Assembly (NCBI RefSeq): GCF_033242365.1
Contig: NZ_BTHK01000003.1
Location: forward strand, 148,337 to 212,336
Length of the DNA stretch: 64,000 bases
Direction of reading: 5' to 3'
Source: Lachnoanaerobaculum sanguinis
Lineage (GTDB): Bacteria; Bacillota; Clostridia; Lachnospirales; Lachnospiraceae
Positions 63,476 to 64,000 of this stretch are shown piece by piece. A program made the translations under genes and the position numbers. Each line of letters starts with the position of its first letter. The first letter of the stretch is position 1. The notes beneath the pieces are model-generated. The model ran no database searches. It worked only from the letters and a program-made list of their open reading frames with translations, and was not told the origin of the DNA.

Positions 63476-63856
63476 TTCAGAAGTATTAAATATAGCCGGG
63501 TATAATGCCCCTACTATCAAATACCCGGCTATGTATGGAAAATAGTCGGTGCACCGACATGTCATGATGTTTAGAACTTTGTAGAATTTTTAGAATACAC
63601 AGATTAGAAAGTTTACTTTCTATAAGAAAAAAGATATCAAACCAAACATCATGTAAAAAGTTTGATGCTTTCATTATACAAACTATCACTATTTTGGCAA
63701 TACCTGATACCACGTTTCGTTGTATTTTGATTAATTTTAGCACATTAAACAATTTTATCTCATAAAACTGTGCATATAGACAATTTTCTTATGGTCATAT
63801 TGCCATAAAAAACACACTGAATTTTTATAGCTCATCATACAAATTTAATATTTAAA
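63476..63856 (-). repeat. 380-bp rpn leader repeat, copy 2
   Basis: It lies 68 bases upstream of the intact nuclease start. The same hairpins as in copy 1 are kept, with several compensated or loop-only changes (for example the loop between ATAGCCGGGTAT and ATACCCGGCTAT differs while the stem is identical). Copies 1 and 2 are exactly 1400 bp apart. Confidence 0.85.
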
Positions 63857-63917
63857 TACCATTATAAAAAGGGACTGTCGGGAAATAAGTAATTTTACTT
63901 CCCGCAGAACAAAATAG

Positions 63918-63975
63918 AAATATCCTGACAAATACAAGGCATTTCGGCTTTGTAACTTTGTCAGGATATTTTACT
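63918..63975. terminator. Strong long hairpin near the window end
   Basis: AAATATCCTGACAAA and TTTGTCAGGATATTT form a 15-bp perfect stem with an inner TACAAGGC/GCTTTGTA stem. A second inverted repeat (GGGAA..TTCCC) lies just before it at ~63880-63903. It is either a terminator for a gene beyond the window or part of an intergenic repeat. No gene is visible in 63857-64000. Confidence 0.6.
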
Positions 63976-64000
63976 TTTCTATAATACTGTCTATTTTTGG

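Overview
The window looks like a chromosomal segment of a low-GC, monoderm Firmicute, most likely a member of the Lachnospiraceae; I cannot name the genus. The reasons are AT-rich intergenic DNA, GGAGG ribosome binding sites, a T-box leader, CdaA/CdaR, HPr with an intact Ser46 site, lipoprotein and sortase-type signals, and no outer-membrane export genes. No rRNA, tRNA or CRISPR array was seen.

Layout. 1-2.1 kb (+): end of a GntR/FCD regulator, then kduI and kduD (unsaturated uronate catabolism). 2.1-6.8 kb (-): a YtrA-type GntR regulator with its operator and an ABC-2 exporter, two small membrane proteins and a 281-bp IS3-like relic. 7.0-12 kb (+): typA and a class A penicillin-binding protein. 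12.0-15.1 kb (-): a TrpXYZ-like amino-acid ABC transporter behind a T-box riboswitch. 15.1-23.4 kb (-): one long operon that joins two unknown membrane proteins, cdaA, cdaR, ptsH, ptsI, a Wzy-like protein and a MATE pump.

23.4-46.1 kb (-) is a surface-glycan locus. It holds CDP-3,6-dideoxyhexose genes (rfbF/G/H, an epimerase and an SDR), five or more glycosyltransferases, an MBOAT/SGNH O-acylation pair, an SMR-type lipid-sugar flippase pair with a GT-C-like protein, and an ABC glycan exporter. The ATPase of the exporter carries a Wzt-type carbohydrate-binding domain. Next to it is a methyltransferase fused to a tandem-repeat coiled coil, an arrangement reminiscent of the WbdD capping and chain-length ruler of E. 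coli O9a. A heptose-7-phosphate kinase/isomerase pair follows on its own promoter. 46.2-48.0 kb holds an MFS transporter and a HAD phosphatase. 48.2-54.3 kb is a 2.0-kresidue MucBP-repeat surface protein.

54.4-59.9 kb (-) is a tightly coupled three-gene operon: a YjbR-like/TerB_N protein, a BrxD-like (DUF2791) ATPase and an Lhr/BrxHI-like helicase. It is a strong candidate for a DNA-processing or anti-phage system. 60-64 kb holds an internally deleted exonuclease, an OmpA-domain lipoprotein with GDGSGQY repeats, and an Rpn/PD-(D/E)XK nuclease gene flanked by two 380-bp copies of a structured, non-coding leader.
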